Below are positions 37,996 to 49,368 of a DNA stretch of 64,000 nt, piece after piece; the first letter of the stretch is position 1; the number at the start of each line of letters is the position of its first letter. The notes beneath the pieces are model-generated. The model was not told the origin of the DNA. It ran no database searches and saw nothing but the letters and a program-made list of their open reading frames with translations. The translations under genes and the position numbers were made by a program. The stretch comes from Sindora glabra (lineage: Eukaryota; Streptophyta; Magnoliopsida; Fabales; Fabaceae), in NCBI GenBank assembly GCA_020226215.1, contig CM035234.1:74417135-74481134 (forward strand), in the 5' to 3' direction.

Positions 37996-40874
37996 GATGT
38001 CAAAAAATATAAAAATAAATAATAAATTCTTATTAAAAATGTATTAATTTAGTATGAGTAGTGTAATAATCTTTAAATTATAACATTGATGAAAAAGTCA
38101 TTTCATATATGTTTAGTTGTCAAATATTATAGAGAATAAATTGTTAAAAATATTGAGGGAGAATTAATCAAAGATAGACCAGCGATGCATTTGACCATAA
38201 ATTAATTTTATACAAAATATAAAACATCAATTATCAACCCACGTCAAGTGAAGCCAGCGTTATCGGGTAATCAATTTTGTGTCACTTATTTTATGGAAAG
38301 AATTTCAGTATAATACATTCTATACGCCCAAAGAATACTTCCAACCAATAAAATATAAATAATATAATAATAATTAATATTTGAAATAACTAAAAAATAA
38401 AACAAATTCAATTAATGTGAAATAAAGAAGATATTATATCTTAATTATTGCAAAATTATACAAAATTATCTTAAAAATAAAAATTTTAAAAAATTGATTT
38501 GATTCATTAATTTTAATTGATTCATACTAATTCTGATTAGTTTGCATTGATTTTTTCTAATTTTTATTAGTTCATATGCATTTTTTATTTAAAAATTTTA
38601 ACTAAATCAATTTATTAGTTAGTTCATCGGTCCAATTAATTGATCCCATTAATTGATCCCCTCTAATTATCAAAATTATGCATAAAATTTTAATGTATAA
38701 TAATGTTCAAAATCTTTTTTTATATATAATAAAATTAAAAAAATATTGCGTTCCATCTCTCTTGTAAAAATTGAGAGAGGGAGAAAGAAAAAAAAAAAGA
38801 GGGTAAGGATCTAACGTATAGATGTAGATGGAGGGGCCAATCAATAATAAAACTAGTTAATAATGGTAGTGACTAAGACCCATGTTTCCTGTTAGATACG
38901 ATGCTTAACCGAGTGATTAATTAGAATTGTACCCAACGTAATCTTATGGGAAGATTCTCAAATGATTTCTCTCCTCTTGGAGGGGTTTTTTTTCCAAGTG
39001 ACGTGTAATTAATTAACAACGAAGCTTCCCACTGAACTCCAATTAAATAAATGGGCACCTAATAATTGACATTGGGAGAAAATGTCCCTTGAGCGTTTAA
39101 TTGTTCTATTAATACACACTAAACTCACAATAATTGGCTAAATGGCTTTGGGATTAGCCCTTCACTAACGTTGCAATGTCTTCTCCTCGCACTTGTTTTA
39201 AGGTTTCTGACCTTTTGGCCTTTTCGTAAGGTCCCCCCCCCCCCTCCCGCACAACCCGTTAAAACACGTTACCCTTTTTCTTACTTGAAAGGTCATTTCT
39301 GTCGGGTTTTGGTACCCTCGAACAGAAGGGAATGAAATAAAAAAAAAAATTTGTGCAGTTGGTAGCATAAAATGAAAATATTTGTTTTTTAAAAAATAAT
39401 TATTTTAGCAAATTAAATGATAAAATTTTTATTTCATAATAAAAATATAGAATAATGATTCCATAATTTCTGAAATTTAGTTTTTACACTCTTATTTTTT
39501 TCATATTTTTTATATTTCAATACTATCCTTTATTAATAAATAATAAAATAACATCTATTTTCAATATTATATTAGTACAATAATTTTGTAATTATATTTT
39601 TAAATAATAAAATTTAAAAGAAAATATTTTTTGTGTTATTTATTATAAATTATTTAATATAAAAATTTAATAAATTAAATTTTTAAACCTTTATTACGGT
39701 AAATGTTTGTTAACTATAATTTTTTATGTTCAGTTATAAAAAATTTTATGAATAAAAAAATTGAAAATACCATCTTTTATATAAATATAATTTTAATTTT
39801 ATACATTTTTCTATTTTTAAAAACATTATTATCATTAAAAAAATTTATTCTAATTTTATAATATTTATTGCACCAAACATAATTATAAATTAGTTATTTC
39901 ATTCTATTCTAAATACAACATTAGTTGGCAAAAATAATATGAAAAATACAGTTTTCCAAAAAATAAGAAATCCTTAAATTGAAGAAAGAGCTGTACTAAA
40001 TATCTACAAACTAGTTAAATTAGTAAGATTATTATTTTTATATGAGAAATAAAAAGAATGAATCTTAGACATTAAACCTATTTTTTTAATACTTAATTAA
40101 TAATATTTTTATATATTCATTTGTTTCATATATATTTGCAAAAAGAATATACATAAATATGATGAATTATAATTGTAACTATTATTAGTCACAAATAAAA
40201 AGTTAGATAAACATATTAAGGTGAAGGATAAAATTATTATTTAACTAGTTTAGTTTTCTTTTCTCCTACTCTACTTTCTAAATAAATAAGAAAAATTATT
40301 TTCTTATCATTTTCTTTCTTTTTTTTCTGTACATTTGAGGAAAAAATGTGAAAATTTATTTTTTTATGATTTTCTTTCTTCTTATTTTATTTTCTTTCAT
40401 TTCTTTTTTTTCTTTTTATACATTCAAACAAGGGTAAAAGTTATATAACAACTTAAATAGATCATATGATAACATAAAAAAATTATATAATTTTATATTC
40501 ATAACCCTCTAATATTAAATTTAATTATTAAAATTTATTGTTCTTATTTTTACATAAAAATAATAATTTCACTTGATATATTCTCATGTAAGAAAAGTTT
40601 GGGTTTCAACTCAAAAATTTTAAATTATAAATACAGATGTAAATAAATTTATACAAATTTACATTGTTATTTGAGCTAAATTTTTATCAAATTTAAACGG
40701 CCCAGACCTGTTCGGCTGAAAGAAAATCTGGGGCATGATGCCCTGCATAGGTGGCTCATTGATAGCCATTTATTAGTCCGTCAAATTAGTATACTTTCGT
40801 CCCCAGCATGTAAAGTTTGACCAGAATATATTCGCACTTTAATCTTGTCTTTTATTAAAAATATAAATACCAAC

Positions 40875-41070
40875 GAATGTTAGTCTGGGTGGAAGGAGTT
40901 AGGCACTCCTTAAACAAGGTATTAAGTTCGAGCCTTGTGAATGGAGTAGACGGTGTTGGGAGAATTCCCCCCATATTGGATATGATGCAGCTCAAATCCG
41001 GATTAGTTAATGGCCCAATGAGACTTCTTGGATACCGGATGGTTAAACGAAAAATAAATAAATAAATTAA
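40875..41070 (+). mobile_element. tRNA-derived SINE-like element
   Basis: A GC-richer island of about 190 bases in AT-rich DNA. An A-box-like word (TAGTCTGGGTGG, 40881-40892) and a B-box-like word (AGTTCGAGCCT, 40925-40935) are spaced as in pol III promoters. The 3' part ends in 'gaaaaataaataaataaat', a SINE-like A-rich tail. No unambiguous target-site duplication was found. The small open frame across it (40877-41065) is not believed to be a gene. Confidence 0.5.
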
Positions 41071-41414
41071 TTCTATTGGGAATTATGTCACAAAAATTTT
41101 AAAATTTTAATAATTTTATATTTTATTATAAAAATAAAAGAATTTAAATAAATATACAAAGAGTAAAAAAAAATTCTTATTACAGAAAAAATTTATCCAT
41201 AATAAAAATTACTTATCTCATAAATAAAACTCACTCATGATAAAAAATTACTTGTGACATGGATAAAATTATAAGAATATTTTACCTATAATAAATTATT
41301 ATTTGTGCTATGATTTAAGTAGCAAGCTTTACTTATGACAAAGTACTTACCATTTGTTTCATAATTAAGTCCATAGATGATGTTATAACAATATATATCA
41401 TGCCTATAGTGTCT

Positions 41415-41439
41415 GCACACACACACACACACACACACA
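41415..41439 (+). repeat. (CA)n microsatellite
   Basis: About twelve CA repeats followed by a short AT run. Confidence 0.95.
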
Positions 41440-42889
41440 TATATAAATCAAATTGAATGAGTTTCCTTCCTAAAATTTAGAGAGGTAAATCAATACTATT
41501 TATAAGAGTCTATTTGGAGAATCTAGTTTGATAGATATGTTATTATTAGATTTGTTAAACATGTAAGTCAAATTAGTGATATTATTTTACATTCATATAA
41601 AAATATATATTATAATAATATTAAATTAATTTTTATCTAATAATAAGTTTTACAATAGTCACTATAATATTAAAAAATTTCATTAAAAAATAAATAATAA
41701 TTATGTAAAATTATATATAATTTATTAATAATTAAATTATTATGTTAAAAATATTTAACTTTTTATATTTAATAGAGTAGTATGTATAAAAAGACTAAAA
41801 TCCCACTTTGATTTTTCATTAATTTTATTTTTATATCAATTTCATCCATCATAGACATTTTGTATCAATTTTATTCCATATAAATAATAATTTTTTCTTT
41901 CATTAGTATCTTTATTAATGATTAATGGCTTGATAGTTAAAATGATTGAATTAATATATAAATAACATGTGATAGATAAAATTAATATTAAAAATTTATA
42001 AGGGATAAAATGATATAAAGTGCATTTGTGAAAGATAAAAATAAGCATTTTATTTTAAAAATTAAAAGCAAATGAATTTATAATAATTAAAATAATAATT
42101 TTCAAAAATTGTATTTGTGGGGTAATATATACTTTAAAATACATATTTAAATTATTATTAATTAAATCTTTTAGTTTTTCTAGTTTTAAGTCCCTTACAA
42201 ATATAAGGCACATCAATATGGTTCATTGTAAATTTTCAATATTAATTTTATCCATGACATATTATTTATGTGTTATATTAGTCTTTGTATCTATATAGTT
42301 GCTAACATATTAAAAATAATACCAACAGAAGAGCAAATTAATCAATTTGTTATCCATAACAAATATAAGTCATAGTAATTTGGTTCATTTTGAAACTTTT
42401 AGTATTAATTTCAATTACCATATATTATTTTTATGTTATCTTACTCTTTGTGTTCATATAATCATTAACATATATACATACATACATATATATACGAGGA
42501 ATTGAATTAATCAATTTATTATTTGTGAGATATGAAATTGATATAAAACACATGTGACTCTATGAAGAAAAGAATTTAATACAACTGAAATTGGTGAAAG
42601 ATTAAAATAGAGTTTTATCTATAATTTTTTAAAATAAACTATAGAGGTTTTTTAGCATGAATTTAGATTGAATGTATATTTATATTATATTTTGTTATCA
42701 TATAATTAATATTACTTAAGTATATTTTTGTTTGTAAAGTTACCCAATGAATAAAATTTTTATATAAAATATATTATATTATAATACTAAATAAGTAAAC
42801 TAATATAATGATAAGGCTTAACACTCTTCAACTTAGAGATTTAAGTATGATTCTTTGTAAATAAATGCAATTTCTAGATATAAGATGCT

Positions 42890-43129
42890 TATGCTAGGTT
42901 TGACAATTTATATTGGTTTAAAGCGATCTTATATGAGTCAAAAGCATTAATCATGGTAAAAACATTTATTTATGCCATCACACATTTTTTTCATGTGGCA
43001 TTTCTTTGTCACTTTTATTTGTGCCATAGATTGATTCAATTAATATTCCTGACTAAATAATATAATCATGAAAATTTTAATCTTGTGCTATAATTTTAAC
43101 CTTGGTACAAGTAATCATTTTTTGTAGTG
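42890..43129 (-). mobile_element. CACTA-like terminus, unit 2
   Basis: Counterpart of 33300-33516. It ends TTTTTTGTAGTG at about 43118-43129 and is preceded by repeated 'tttgtgccata' and 'cttgtgctata' words. The LTR starts about 50 bases downstream in both units, so both insertions predate the duplication. Confidence 0.5.
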
Positions 43130-43180
43130 CTTTTTATCAAGAATATTGCAAATTAGTCTGTTGTTCTTTTTTTTTTTTAG

Positions 43181-46100
43181 TGTCACACCTTAAATACTTT
43201 GAAAAATTATTTTAATTATTTACATGATAGATTTGTACATATATCAATAATTAGGAAAAAGTTATAGATAGATTTAAGGTGAGTAATTAAAAACGAAAAA
43301 TAGAATTTTATTATGAGATTGGGTGGGATTAAATAAAACATACTTTGATGTGAAATTAAAATTGAAATAATGTGTATGGAGGAAATTTAGGGGTCCTTTT
43401 TCCTATTTTACCCTTAAAAAACTTAAATATTTAAAATGCCCCTAAAATATCCAAACTCCCTATAATTTCCTAAACTCATCTTGGGCATCCTATTTCGCTG
43501 GCCAATTGACTAACATCTTCTTCCCTTTCTTCTCAACTTCTTTTTCTCAATTTGTAATAAGAATTAAACTAATGTTTCCAAGTGATCATCCATAACCTTT
43601 TACGAAAACAAGGTAATCCTACTGATTTCTTAGTTTGATTAAAAAAGTTAATGAAAGTTTAGGTTAAATTTGGAAGATTAGGGATTTAAGTTGATAATGT
43701 TGTTTTATGATGAATAAGGCAAAATTAATTATCATTCCATCCTTCTAACCTCCTTTATACTTAGACAAGTAGATAATTTACTTAAATCTTTTACTGCAAG
43801 TTAAATCCATGAATTTTATTAGGTTTTTTTAATAGAAATTTGATGTATAATGATAATGATTTAGTAATTGATGTTTGTTATGGAATTGTTGCTTGCATTT
43901 GAGTTAAATTAAAGCCTAAAAGGTATTATTATTTTAATTATTATGTGATTATGTATGGAGGTTTAGAAATGAAATGTATAAAGGCTGTTAGAACATTTGA
44001 GTATTTTTAGAAATTCTAAATTTGTACTCGAATATAATACCCGAGCACTACTTTAAAAAAAGAATTCAAAAGGCTTGTATTTAGATACTATATTCAAGTA
44101 CTTGAAGGCATTTTCACTTTTGCCCTAAAGTAATTAGGTACAATACTCAAGTACTATTTTCAAAAAGGGCTTCTATTCAAGTATTGTACTCAAGTACTTG
44201 GATACTACCATATTATTTTATATGTTTGCATACTAATTCAATTTATGACATATATTTAAGTTATAAATTATTTTTATTTCTAATATTATATTGGTTGATG
44301 AAGTTTTTATTGACTCAATTATATAAATAGAAGTATGAATAAAATATAATTAGGTTTACTTTTTAATGGAATTGATTTTGTATCAAAATTTTATGTATAT
44401 TTTAATATATCATTAAATTAGTGAACATGGGTTAGAAACTTTAATTAGGGAAAAAGTGAATTTTTGATATTAACATGTATAAATTAAAAGTACCTTATAT
44501 TTACTCTATTATATAGAACTGTGTTAGTTTATACTTCGATACAGTATTGGGTTACATTGATTTATAATCCATTATGATATTAGATTTTATCAGTTTATGA
44601 TATTGGATTATAGTGGTCTGTAGTATTGTAGTATTAGATGATAATAGCTTATCGTCCGTTATAGAAGTGAAGTTTTATTCCCCTATATCTTATTATAGAA
44701 TTAAATTGTATTACTCTATATTCTATTATAATTTTGAATTATATAATTTTACATTCCATAATAATATTGAACTATACTATCTTATATTTTACTATAATGT
44801 TAAATTATACTATTTTTTATTTCAATATAGTATGGAATTATAATGTGTTATAACTTATTGTAGTACGAAATTATTTTAAGATATAACCTACTATAAAACT
44901 AAAATATATCACCTGATATTTAGAGTATTGTACCATATTGTCATATATTTTATTACAATGAAAAATTATATTATCCCTATATTTTTACAATAGTATGAAT
45001 TTATATTGTTTTATATTCTATTATAGTATTGAACTATATTACCTAATATTTCAAAATGGTATTAAATCATCTTGTGTATATATCTTATAGTAGTATTTGA
45101 TTATAACAACATATATTTCATTATTATAATAAACTGTTGTATCATATATTGTTTGCTATTAAGTATTTTATAGGTAATCATATTTAATTATTACAACAGA
45201 TTATATAATCTTTATTTGAGTACTGTAATGGCTTATATATATTTAGGTAGGTGTTTGAGTACTATAAAAGTTATATATATATGCGTATATATATACTTAG
45301 ATATTAAAATATTGTAAATAAATATTAATAAAATTTGTATTCCGTAGATAGAAATAACCAATTATCACAATTAAACATCAGTTCCAAGAATTCACCTTTA
45401 AGACTTCATACTGGCTAAGTGCAGTGAATACTTTTATTTAATCCTTTTGAGTTACATACTATAGTATATTGAATGCTTACAAGATTAATTTAATGCTAGA
45501 ATATGATTAATGGCTTGGCTAATAGTATTGCTTGATTGAATTACTAAATTTAAGAGTAAGTGAATGGCTGTATATTGTTTTATATAATGAATTGTTATGA
45601 TGATGTGAATTGCTATAATGTATGATGATATTTTTATGATCCTGGAAAGTGATTATGAGTGTGTATGATAGTGTTAATATTCCAAATGGAGTTGGATGGA
45701 ATACGAGAATGAAAAATTATGAAAAAAAAATTTGACTATGAAAAGAAAAGGGTAAGGTGGATTGTTATTCTATTGATTTACATGTATGTGATACTAAAAC
45801 TTATATTTTCTTTATATGGGCTTTGAAAACTAAGTCTTGGGAATTTTCATGTGTGAATAGTGTCAAAGTATGACTTTTTAATTAAGGACATCTTCTTGTA
45901 TAAGTTGGAGTAGTTCTTGTAAATGCCCAGGGTAGTCAACTTATATCTCATGATTAAGCGCTCCTGCCATATCATATGCTATATCTCGTTGAGACACTTA
46001 TGAGAAGTATAAGGAATGGTAGGTAGGCTAGTTGAGTAAAAAGGATGAGAGTAACTCTTGACATCTTGATCTTATTTTTATTATCTATGCATTTATTTTA

Positions 46101-46746
46101 TAAATATGATTTGTATTTATTACATGTCATTAGCGAGAATACTTTGCTATGCTGCAATATAATTATCTATGATGGCTATGATAATAGAAATTAAATAAGA
46201 TAACTCATGTATGTGATAGTTTGTATCTTTTTATTGAACATTACATGTTATTTTTTGTGGTTAATAGTGCAACAAAATATCTGATTTAGAATGATAGATA
46301 TAATTGTGGTTTGTTATGATTATGTGCATAAAGAATATATAAGATAAATGTTGATGTGATTGAATAAGTATAAATGAATAGATTATTTACTTACTGAGTC
46401 TGTGACTTACTTTTGTTTATTTAAACTATCTTACAAATCCATTCATAGTAGCTTTTAAACCACCACAATTAGTTCTGAAGTAAAGATCTCCTAAATTACT
46501 TTTTAAAGGCAACCATAATCTTATTAGAAGATAGTTAAGAACTAGGTTAGTTTTATGTAAATAGTTTAGTATTAGTCCTAGCGTGAACTTTGTTTGTAAA
46601 TATTTATCTCATAGAGATAAAAATGAAACCAAGTAACATTTTTGCTAGTTGATAATAACTATATGATAATTCCATATAGGATTATATAAGCTTGGGGAAT
46701 TAGAAATATAGGTTCTACTTTAATCATGGTTAGAAAGGAGATGACT
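43181..46746 (+). mobile_element. LTR copy in unit 2, with minisatellite
   Basis: Starts TGTCACACC. The end, near 'ggagatgactt', aligns with the ends of the unit 1 LTR ('ggacatgaca') and the solo LTR ('ggtcatgaca'). It carries palindromic TACTCGAGTA-like words at 44020-44200, a degenerate minisatellite at 44540-45170, and a 'cttactgagtctgtgactta' motif near 46393 that corresponds to 'ttactaagtcatagactca' in the solo LTR. At about 3.57 kb it is very long for an LTR, partly because of the minisatellite. Confidence 0.55.
44540..45170 (+). repeat. Degenerate ~33-bp minisatellite, about 18 copies
   Basis: A unit of 31-35 bases, built on the words 'tagtattgaattatatta' and 'ttatattctatta', recurs about 18 times with strong divergence between copies. 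It lies inside the unit 2 LTR and is missing from the unit 1 and solo LTR copies. An open frame across part of it (44613-44843) is a by-product of the repeat and rich in Tyr, Ile and Phe. Confidence 0.65.
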
Positions 46747-47633
46747 TAAAACTACTAGGGCTTTTAAAAATGGAAAATTTTGAGACATTAATCAGTAGAA
46801 GCGAAGTGCAGGAAGGAAAGAGGAGAGAATCATTCATGATCTTTATTAATGGCCATTTTTTGTCATGCTTGTTATTGATTTTTTAAGGTAAATACAATTT
46901 AATTCTTTCAATGTCTGATTTTGGTTTCTATATCTATTTTTAAAAAATACAAGGAGTTCTAATTTTGAAGCCATATTTCTTTAAAATAGTTGAAGGTAGG
47001 TGTAGTTCTCGTACCAAAAGCAAATTACTCTAAGAATAACTACACCAATTACTTGAAGTTAACTACAAAATGGATCTATAATTATGTTGCTATTTTTTAC
47101 TTATTACTTTTTGACATTTTGAATTTGTTCCATTGAAATTAATGCACTATTGTCATGATGAGATTTTATGATTTTTTTAATGCATTGTTAACCATAAGAA
47201 TATATTAGTAGTTTTTACAATTATATTAATTAATAGCAAATTAAGTTAATAGTTTAACTATTTTTATGCTTAATAAATTAGATTTGATAGTTACAATTTG
47301 ATGGTAGCAATTTAGCTTTCACAGCTATAATGAGAGTCATGCTTTCAATTTTAGGTTTTGATTTTACTCTTAGGCACTCAACAAACATCAAAATGATTAA
47401 AGTTTTGAAGATGTTTAACTTATTATTGACGTTTCTTTAAAAAATATATTTTTTCATCTTAAATGATTTTATTGAAAATATAATTTTCAATAAAATACAT
47501 TAGTGTTGAATGATCCATATCATGGTTCCTATTTAACAAGTTAAGGCTTAGTTGTTTATATTTGAATGGATTACTTTTGATTTGTGAAGAGGGACTTGAA
47601 GACAAATTCTCTAAATGGCATTAAAAGTCTAAT

Positions 47634-49356
47634 TAGGAGTAGGACAAATGAAAGATAAAGGAAGAAAATTGTTGGTTAGATTTATGTTTTCATTATAATT
47701 TTAAAAAGCTAATCTTACAATTTTTTTATTTCTAGTATATTTTTCTTACTCTTAAATCATAAATAAACCATAAAGGAAATTAGTCCTTGACATGGTTAAG
47801 TTGGTGTTTGATGTCTCTTTAATGTGACATTACCATTATTCTTTTCTTAGGTTTAGCAATCTAAGTCATTAGTTTAGCTATTTTTATGTTTAATAAATTT
47901 GGTTTGATAGTTACAATTTGGGTAATAATTAAGGTTCTAAACAAAATTTCATGTTTTGCAAAATTTAAGGTTTCCTTAAACAATAATATCTTATAAATTT
48001 TAGTAAAAACAATTTAATCATGTATGATAACTTTTATATAACTTGAAGTTTTTATGTTTAGCCTTATCTAAACCACAATCTTATACAAAACAATTTGTCA
48101 AAAATAGAGTTATATTTTATTTAAATCTATCTAAACTACATTTTTCCAAACCATGGTTACCCTATTCTAATATAGAAGGTCATAGTAGAATTGTTACAGG
48201 TAAATAATCTTAGCATATACATTACTAGGATAAATAGAATTAACATCATAATAAAATTAAAAATAATTATTGTTAAATTCAAAATGCATTATCTTACTAG
48301 CAATATAATTGCAAAATCAATTAAGAGAATTTAGTTTCTATAGAAATTGAAAAAGAAAGAGAGAGAATTGAATTGAAAGGATAACTTCTAAGCATAACTT
48401 AGCTATTAAATTACCTTGTTTCTTGTCATTATCCAAAAAGAACACTTGACACTGCATTAAGTTATCACACATTGTTATCCAAATGAAATCTCTACCTCTA
48501 TATTAAAAGATAACAACAATTATTATTTTTAACTTTTAGACAATTTGCATCCATAGTAGTTAAAGGTGTTCATCTCAATGCCTTCAAGCAAAGCGCAAAT
48601 AGGGGTTTTCACTTTTTGAGTGAGGAAGTGGCATTAGTTTATTAAGCTAGTCACCTTATGCACTTTTCAATGCCTTAAACTTTTAAACAAGTGGCAAAGT
48701 GCTTGCTTTTATAAGGAGCTATCCTTTTTTTTACATTTTTTTACTAATAAAAAGGTATTTATCATCAATTCACCATTAAAAATAAGTTTTTTTTTTCACC
48801 TTGATTAAATAAAGGCAATTTAGTCCTAGGATAGTACATTTAAGGTTTTAACCTTCAAGGATTTTTAAACAATTTGATTGTCACTAAACTGCTTAGTTCT
48901 ATATTTTTATTTCATATCTCTTTATTTTATTCACTTTTTACTATATTAACAAGTATCTTTGTCTATTTACCCACAAAAATGGTATCTTTATTTTAATAAC
49001 TTTAAAATAGGGATAGTCAACCATTAATATTAGCTAACCTTCCTATTTGTTTTTAGTTATTTTGAATTTCATTTTTAACTTTTATGTTTGTTGATTCTAT
49101 TTTACATGGATTTTAATGGTTAGGCATATATTTATATGTTGAATTTATCTAAGATTTATAGAAAATAACTATTATTTGTTCATATGTATATATATATTCC
49201 TTCAAATAAGTAACTAACCTAGTCAAGTCATATCTGTTTCAGTTGATATCTTTTAAATTGCATTACAGTCCATCTGTGATCCTTATTTCTTTTCTTTTCT
49301 TTTCTTTTCTTTTTAGCATTAATTTTCTTTCATCCTAAGTGTTATTCGAGTCTCTT
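47634..49356. other. AT-rich intergenic DNA upstream of the pararetrovirus copy
   Basis: No gene recognised. A piece of the unit end is repeated once more at about 47871-47935 ('gtttagctatttttatg', 'tttgatagttacaatttg'). A TATATATATT at about 49187-49197 lies some 165 bases before the primer site and could be the former viral promoter. A (TTTTC)n run lies at 49287-49312. Confidence 0.45.
49287..49312 (+). repeat. (TTTTC)n pyrimidine run
   Basis: Five copies of TTTTC in a pyrimidine-rich stretch about 45 bases before the primer site. It could be part of the viral intergenic or leader region. Confidence 0.85.
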
Positions 49357-49368
49357 TGGTATCAAAGC
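49357..49368 (+). other. Reverse-transcription primer binding site (initiator tRNA-Met)
   Basis: TGGTATCAAAGC differs by one base (a G to A transition) from the TGGTATCAGAGC complement of the plant initiator tRNA-Met 3' end used by caulimovirids. It lies 500 bases before the first viral frame, the expected leader distance, and conventionally marks position 1 of the viral genome. Confidence 0.75.

Larger units (their letters stand above)
39500..42620. other. Sequence present only in unit 2
   Basis: No partner exists in unit 1 between about 32990 and 33040. Contents: very AT-rich DNA (39500-40250), a C/T-rich stretch (40250-40430), a SINE-like element (40875-41070), a patch of CACTA-subterminal-like words such as 'cttgtgacatgg' and 'tttgtgctatgat' (41180-41400), and a (CA)n run. 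It may be one large transposon insertion ending at the CACTA-like terminus at 43129, or several nested ones. No coding frame was recognised. Confidence 0.5.
35684..47633 (+). repeat. Unit 2 of the large head-to-tail duplication (about 12 kb)
   Basis: Homology with unit 1 begins at the junction and runs to about 39500, is interrupted by about 3.1 kb (39500-42620), then resumes with 'aataaactata...agcatgaatttagat' and continues to 'ctctaaatggcattaaaagtc' near 47630. Inside the LTR another 2.3 kb (44175-46490) has no partner in unit 1. Divergence between units is moderate, with many transitions and length changes in microsatellites, so the duplication is not recent. Confidence 0.85.

Noticed and set aside
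37515..38003. Two minus-strand open frames with long Ile-Tyr runs
   Set aside because: They are translations of the (AT)n and (AAT)n microsatellites.
44613..44843. 76-codon Tyr/Phe-rich open frame
   Set aside because: It lies within the degenerate minisatellite; the apparent repeats in the protein reflect the DNA repeat.
44540..45170. Possible CRISPR-like array
   Set aside because: The units are tandem and degenerate, without exact repeats separated by unique spacers, and the DNA is from a plant nucleus.
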